From positions 1-18,683 of the forward strand of contig JAKVAO010000053.1 of NCBI GenBank assembly GCA_022447685.1: a DNA stretch of 18,683 nt, given 5' to 3'. Shown piece by piece: positions 15,486 to 18,683 of this stretch. The position numbers and the translations under genes were made by a program. Under the pieces are notes generated by a model. That model had not been told where the DNA came from. It saw nothing but the letters and a program-made list of their open reading frames with translations, and did no database searches. The stretch is from Candidatus Caenarcanales bacterium (GTDB lineage: Bacteria > Cyanobacteriota > Vampirovibrionia > LMEP-6097). Numbering within the stretch: the first letter of the stretch is position 1; every line of letters begins with the position of its first letter.

Positions 15486-16886
15486 TTACTTTTTAAGACT
15501 TTTTTTGTATCTTTCTACTTCCCACTGACGAATTGCAAGATCAAGTTTCTCGTATGAGTTGATTTCGTCTTGAAGACCTGCTTGAACTATAGTTACTAAC
15601 ATGTCTTGGAAAAGGAAGTAAGCTAAATTCTTTTCATCCTGTTCAGGGATTACTGTAGTGATAATAGGTGCTCCCTTCTCGATTAAATAGTTTCTAAGCG
15701 GTTGTATATGGTTTCTGATTAGAGATTTATGGTTAGAATCACCTTCTAAATCTTTCATATTTTCTAAGTCAATAGCTTCATTAGTCGCTTCATAAACAGG
15801 ATTCTCGAAATAGATCTGCTCCAAAATTACTTTATTGTTATCTTTGAGAAGTAACTCTAAGTCAGAGTGGTGGTTCACAGTCCCGATTCCTGGAATATGA
15901 ATTGTAGAATCGATACTATTTTTATTTAGAGATTCACCTTTAAGCTGCGCTCTAAATTTATTTACTGCTTCAAGTGAATCAGAGTAAACCATGCTGTAAC
16001 GATCAACAATTCCAGACTGGTTTAGAGATAAATCTATTAGAGCAAGTTTACTGATAGTGTTGTCTTTAATTGATTTTTCATTGATGAAATCATTTAAACA
16101 CTCTTCAGCACCAGCAAGCATTGCTTTACTGTCAAATCCAAGTAATTCAGTAGAGAACATGCCAACAGGTGAGAACATGGAGAATCTACCGCCAACTTCA
16201 GGATGATTCTCTAAGAAAGGAACTTCCACTGAGTACTTCTCTTTAATTTCTGAAGCAAGTTCTCTTAAGAAGTTCTTTTTTCCTTCTTTAGCTGGCTCAG
16301 TGATAAATACTAAAGAAGCCATAAGTTCTTTAAGTTTCTCTGGACTATTTTTCTTCTGGTAAGAGATGATGCTGTAGAGATTTCTTCTAACTTCGTCGGT
16401 CCCACCAGATTTAGAAATAATGACGAAAAGTGTTTTACTTAAATCTGCACCGATTTGCTCTAATCTAGCTTGCATTGAGCTAGAGTCTAAGTTGTTTTGA
16501 ACCACTAATTCTAAAGCTTTATCTCTAGGTTTAGAAAATTCAGCAAGAGCGTTATTAAGAACTAAACTATTAATTCCTGAGCCACCCATGCCGACGATAA
16601 CTGCTTTTTTATAGCCTTTAGCTTTAACTTCAGCGGCTAATTTAATACTGCTTTCATTGATTTCTTTTAGATATGGAAACTTTAACCACTGGAAATACTC
16701 AAGTTTATCTGCTTCATCTGAACTGTTAATATGTTTTACAAGTTTTTCTTGCAAGTCTTTGAACTTTTCCTCGTAGTTTCCACAATATTCTTCTAGTCTT
16801 TTTAGATTAGATTCGTTAATTCCTTCGACAAAGTTTGTGACTTTGGTACTTTTGAGGGACTCTAGGTTAATATCCATAATTTGCAT
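15486..16886 (-). CDS. pgi: glucose-6-phosphate isomerase
   Basis: The 466-aa enzyme interconverts glucose 6-phosphate and fructose 6-phosphate in glycolysis and gluconeogenesis. The phosphosugar-binding SIS fold shows VIVGMGGSGINS (97-107) and FVIISKSGGTDEVR (154-167). PGI signature 1 is HPEVGGRFSMFSPVG (228-242). The conserved His region is HIPGIGTVNHHSDLE, and the C-terminal signature is RQWEVERYK with the terminal Glu and Lys present. Length and layout fit the compact bacterial PGI type. The start at ATG 16886 (MQIMDI) follows a TTGTTG-18-TACAAT promoter closely; ATG 16877 is a possible second start. The next gene, the tRNA nucleotidyltransferase head, begins 9 nt after its stop. Confidence 0.9.
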   Translation of the reverse strand: MQIMDINLESLKSTKVTNFVEGINESNLKRLEEYCGNYEEKFKDLQEKLVKHINSSDEADKLEYFQWLKFPYLKEINESSIKLAAEVKAKGYKKAVIVGMGGSGINSLVLNNALAEFSKPRDKALELVVQNNLDSSSMQARLEQIGADLSKTLFVIISKSGGTDEVRRNLYSIISYQKKNSPEKLKELMASLVFITEPAKEGKKNFLRELASEIKEKYSVEVPFLENHPEVGGRFSMFSPVGMFSTELLGFDSKAMLAGAEECLNDFINEKSIKDNTISKLALIDLSLNQSGIVDRYSMVYSDSLEAVNKFRAQLKGESLNKNSIDSTIHIPGIGTVNHHSDLELLLKDNNKVILEQIYFENPVYEATNEAIDLENMKDLEGDSNHKSLIRNHIQPLRNYLIEKGAPIITTVIPEQDEKNLAYFLFQDMLVTIVQAGLQDEINSYEKLDLAIRQWEVERYKKSLKK

Positions 16887-16897
16887 AGCTGATTATT

Positions 16898-16927
16898 ATT
16901 GTAGATAATTTTGCTGAAATACAACAA
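16898..16927 (-). promoter_or_regulatory. pgi promoter, very short leader
   Basis: On the minus strand TTGTTG (16927-16922), an 18-nt spacer and TACAAT (16903-16898) precede ATG 16886 by 11 nt, leaving a predicted leader of about 5 nt. No Shine-Dalgarno is visible. Confidence 0.4.
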
Positions 16928-16973
16928 ATTATTTAGCGAATATTTATCTCAACTGGGATTATATACTCTAGAC

Positions 16974-17029
16974 AACCACCCCCCTTGGTTAGGCAGCAAT
17001 TCGGATTAACGGGTTGCTGTCATTTTTTT
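16974..17029 (+). ncRNA. candidate small RNA, two hairpins, C-rich loop
   Basis: A plus-strand intrinsic terminator (16992-17029) has no plus-strand gene upstream: every gene from 9182 to 18200 is on the minus strand. A possible -10, TATACT at 16962-16967, would start a transcript near 16974. The RNA would be about 56 nt. Hairpin 1 is AACCA / loop CCCCCCT / TGGTT (16974-16990), and the terminator hairpin follows directly. The -35 region is poor, so the true 5' end could lie further upstream, antisense to pgi. A C-only exposed loop suggests pairing with G-rich sites in mRNAs; no target is known. Confidence 0.4.
16992..17029 (+). terminator. intrinsic terminator on the plus strand
   Basis: GGCAGCAA (16992-16999) pairs with TTGCTGTC (17014-17021), 8 bp with one G.U, loop of 14 nt, followed by A and seven T (17023-17029). 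On the minus strand the hairpin directly follows the wecB stop but has no T-run, so it works only for plus-strand RNA. Its T-run overlaps the wecB stop codon. Confidence 0.65.
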
Positions 17030-18200
17030 AAGGGATAAATTTATTGCAAATCAGCTCAGAACTTGTACCATTACCATAGAATTTACTAGATTCCTGTATC
17101 TCATATTCTTGGGCTTTAGATTTTTTTGAGATTTTAAGCCTTCTTAAAACCATTTCTTCAATCTCTTGAGAATTATTTATTAATTTTTCAGCCTGCTCAA
17201 ATAGGTAAACCTCTTCTCTTTCAATTTCTTCACGGAGAATAAGAGCAAATTTGTTTAAATATGGTGCTTCTTCTTGGATACCACCACTATCAGTGATAAT
17301 GAAAAGTGAATTGGACATTAGTTTTATAAATTCTGGGTAAGCGCAACTATTAATGAGTTCTAAGCCTTCAATATTTTCACTGTTAAGTTTTGAATTTAAA
17401 TCTAAGAAGTTTTTCTGAGCAAGAGGGTTTGAATGAAGTGAAACTAGAAATTTTGGATTTCTTGTGAGGCTTTGCTCTTCTTTAAAGGTTTTTAGAATTT
17501 TATAAATCACTTCACAGAGCTTTATTTGCATACCATTTACTAGATTCTCTTTTCTGTGGCTAGTTATTAGTATATATTTATCTCGCTCTGAGCCGAGTTT
17601 AGCTTTAATTTTTTTCTTCACGAGTAGAAGTGCATCTATGCCAGTGTTCCCGGTTAAATATATATTTGCTTCACCAGCATATGCACTATTAATATTCTTT
17701 TCTTTGCATAAAGTTTTAAAACTTATTTCACTTGGACAGAAATGGTAATCGGCAATTTCGCTTATAGTTCTGCGATTAAACTCTTCAGGAAAAGGACTTA
17801 GAATATTAGTGGTTCTGATACCAGCTTCGACATGAGCAATTTCAATATTTTGTTTTGCTTTTAGGTAAAAAGCAGCTCTAGCTGCTTCAGCTGCACTTAA
17901 AGTGTCACCTTGAACTATCACTAAATCTGGTTTTTCTGTTTCAAATAGTAAGCTTGACTCTAGTAGCAGTTTGGAGCTTAATTCAGCCAAGCTTAGATCT
18001 TTGTTCTCTAGATTAAACTCAAAGTCTGGATAAATATCCCAAAAATCTTTCAAGTCCTCTATTAACTCTTTATGTTGGTTAGTCTGAACCCAATATGGTT
18101 TCAAGTCAAGTTCTTTCATCTTGAGGTATAAAGGTGCAAGTTTTATAAATTCAGGTCTGGTGCCAACTATTAGAAAGATTTTCTTAGGTTTAGTAGGCAT
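17028..18200 (-). CDS. wecB: UDP-N-acetylglucosamine 2-epimerase (non-hydrolysing)
   Basis: The 390-aa enzyme of the GT-B-like epimerase fold converts UDP-GlcNAc to UDP-ManNAc, a precursor of surface polysaccharides. It shows GTRPEFIKLAPL (13-24), VQGDTLSAAEAA (D99), HVEAGIRT (E125), SPFPEEFNRR (E139/E140), TGNTGIDAL, SHRKENL (H215) and TDSGGIQEEA (303-312). The usual HPNP motif reads LHSNP here, a mild divergence. Its stop lies in the T-run of a plus-strand terminator. ATG 18200 has no clear Shine-Dalgarno; a weak TAAACT lies 7 nt upstream. No other polysaccharide gene is adjacent, so the end product is unknown. Confidence 0.88.
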   Translation of the reverse strand: MPTKPKKIFLIVGTRPEFIKLAPLYLKMKELDLKPYWVQTNQHKELIEDLKDFWDIYPDFEFNLENKDLSLAELSSKLLLESSLLFETEKPDLVIVQGDTLSAAEAARAAFYLKAKQNIEIAHVEAGIRTTNILSPFPEEFNRRTISEIADYHFCPSEISFKTLCKEKNINSAYAGEANIYLTGNTGIDALLLVKKKIKAKLGSERDKYILITSHRKENLVNGMQIKLCEVIYKILKTFKEEQSLTRNPKFLVSLHSNPLAQKNFLDLNSKLNSENIEGLELINSCAYPEFIKLMSNSLFIITDSGGIQEEAPYLNKFALILREEIEREEVYLFEQAEKLINNSQEIEEMVLRRLKISKKSKAQEYEIQESSKFYGNGTSSELICNKFIP

Positions 18201-18293
18201 GGTACTTAGTTTAACAAGAATTAAAACTATTTAATTTACAATAACTTTAAGTAAGTTAAGATAAAGCTCATGGTTGGTGTGAAATTAAATAAT

Positions 18294-18310
18294 GGCAGTT
18301 GGAAACTGCC
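18294..18310. other. 7-bp perfect hairpin in the wecB/yciI intergenic region
   Basis: GGCAGTT-GGA-AACTGCC forms a 7-bp stem with a 3-nt loop in the 164-bp divergent region. On the minus strand it is followed by the T-rich ATTATTTAATTT and on the plus strand by an A/G-rich stretch. A weak minus-strand terminator for RNA started near yciI, or an operator, are both possible. Confidence 0.35.
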
Positions 18311-18352
18311 TAAAGGAAGTTTATCTTGCTATTTAAATTAAAGTTATGAAGC

Positions 18353-18358
18353 TATAAT
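18353..18358 (+). promoter_or_regulatory. yciI-like gene -10 box, predicted leaderless start
   Basis: A consensus TATAAT ends 6 nt before ATG 18365, the same spacing as for the helicase gene. There is no Shine-Dalgarno, and no good -35 is seen (TATTTA at 17-nt spacing). Confidence 0.5.
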
Positions 18359-18364
18359 TTAAAC

Positions 18365-18652
18365 ATGCCATTTACCCTTATAGCCTATGACCACACAGAT
18401 ATAAATGCCTATGCTCGCAGGCTTGAAGTGCGTCAGGAACACTTGGATAAAGCAGAAGCGATGCGCAAAGAAGGCAAACTCTTATACGCAGTAGCTCTCA
18501 TGGATCAGTTTCAAGAGAAGATTATTGGTTCAGTCATGGTTTTTAATCTAGAGTCTAAAGAAGAAGTCGATGAATATTTAACTGAAGAAGTTTACGTTAA
18601 GAACAATAGACTTCCTGCAAAAGTAAGTATAGATTTTGTATTTCAAAGATAG
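18365..18652 (+). CDS. YciI-like protein (YCII domain)
   Basis: This 95-aa single-domain protein covers the whole YCII fold: N-terminal strand FTLIAYDHTD, RRLEVRQEHLDKAEAM, then GKLLYAVALMD, GSVMVFNLESKEEVDEYL and YVKNNRLPAKVSIDFVF. The family is a ferredoxin-like alpha/beta barrel dimer with a proposed His-Asp active site. H10, H26 and D47 are candidates here. The biochemical function is not established for most members. Full length and intact. It is transcribed away from wecB by a leaderless-type promoter. Confidence 0.85.
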   Translation: MPFTLIAYDHTDINAYARRLEVRQEHLDKAEAMRKEGKLLYAVALMDQFQEKIIGSVMVFNLESKEEVDEYLTEEVYVKNNRLPAKVSIDFVFQR

Positions 18653-18680
18653 GTTTACCTCTTTGTTGTCTTTCATTTTT
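18644..18680 (+). terminator. probable terminator after the yciI-like gene
   Basis: CAAAG-AT-AGG, loop TTTA, CCT-CTTTG form a bulged 8-bp stem that includes the TAG stop codon. It is followed by the T-rich TTGTCTTTCATTTTT. Confidence 0.45.
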
Positions 18681-18683
18681 CAG

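Noticed and set aside
1..18683. CRISPR array, tRNA/rRNA genes, insertion sequences
   Set aside because: No regularly spaced direct repeats, no tRNA cloverleaf or rRNA signature, and no transposase or terminal inverted repeats were seen.

Overview
The window is a low-GC bacterial chromosome segment that is almost fully coding, with short intergenic gaps and standard stop codons (mostly TAA). A two-subunit 2-oxoglutarate:ferredoxin oxidoreductase points to an anaerobic or fermentative bacterium. The PdtaS/PdtaR-type kinase plus ANTAR regulator pair, the A-adding-like tRNA nucleotidyltransferase head and several lineage-restricted proteins would suit a Cyanobacteria-sister group such as Melainabacteria. 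That placement is only an inference, because no rRNA or other taxonomic marker is present.

Left part (1-6197): a minus-strand pair, an unknown 359-codon gene and a Nudix hydrolase, is broken by three in-frame TAA codons with no visible frameshift. It is divergent from a 1390-aa plus-strand protein with DUF4011, SF1 helicase and Vsr-like/REase_MTES_1575 nuclease parts. This is the architecture of the Hhe-type anti-phage proteins, so the left part is the accessory-looking section.

Centre (6260-9183): korA-korB, plus strand, encode a two-subunit 2-oxoacid:ferredoxin oxidoreductase. They end in a bidirectional terminator hairpin shared with the convergent neighbour.

Right part (9182-18200) is all minus strand. 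It holds an acidic helical-repeat protein of unknown function, and a compact operon of a YgeA-type Asp/Glu racemase, a PdtaS-like sensor kinase and a PdtaR-like REC-ANTAR antiterminator. Next come an orphan 389-aa protein with hydrophobic segments, a short tRNA nucleotidyltransferase head, glucose-6-phosphate isomerase and UDP-GlcNAc 2-epimerase. Between the last two lies an intrinsic terminator facing the opposite (plus) strand with no plus-strand gene to serve. It defines a candidate short RNA whose first hairpin has a C-rich loop. A divergent YciI-like gene closes the window.

A recurring feature is that several first-in-operon genes have a TATAAT -10 box ending only 6-8 nt before the ATG and no Shine-Dalgarno, so they are predicted to be leaderless. 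The internal gene korB has a clear Shine-Dalgarno. Two copies of a CTTAT-N4-ATAAG dyad sit in the promoter regions on either side of the helicase gene.
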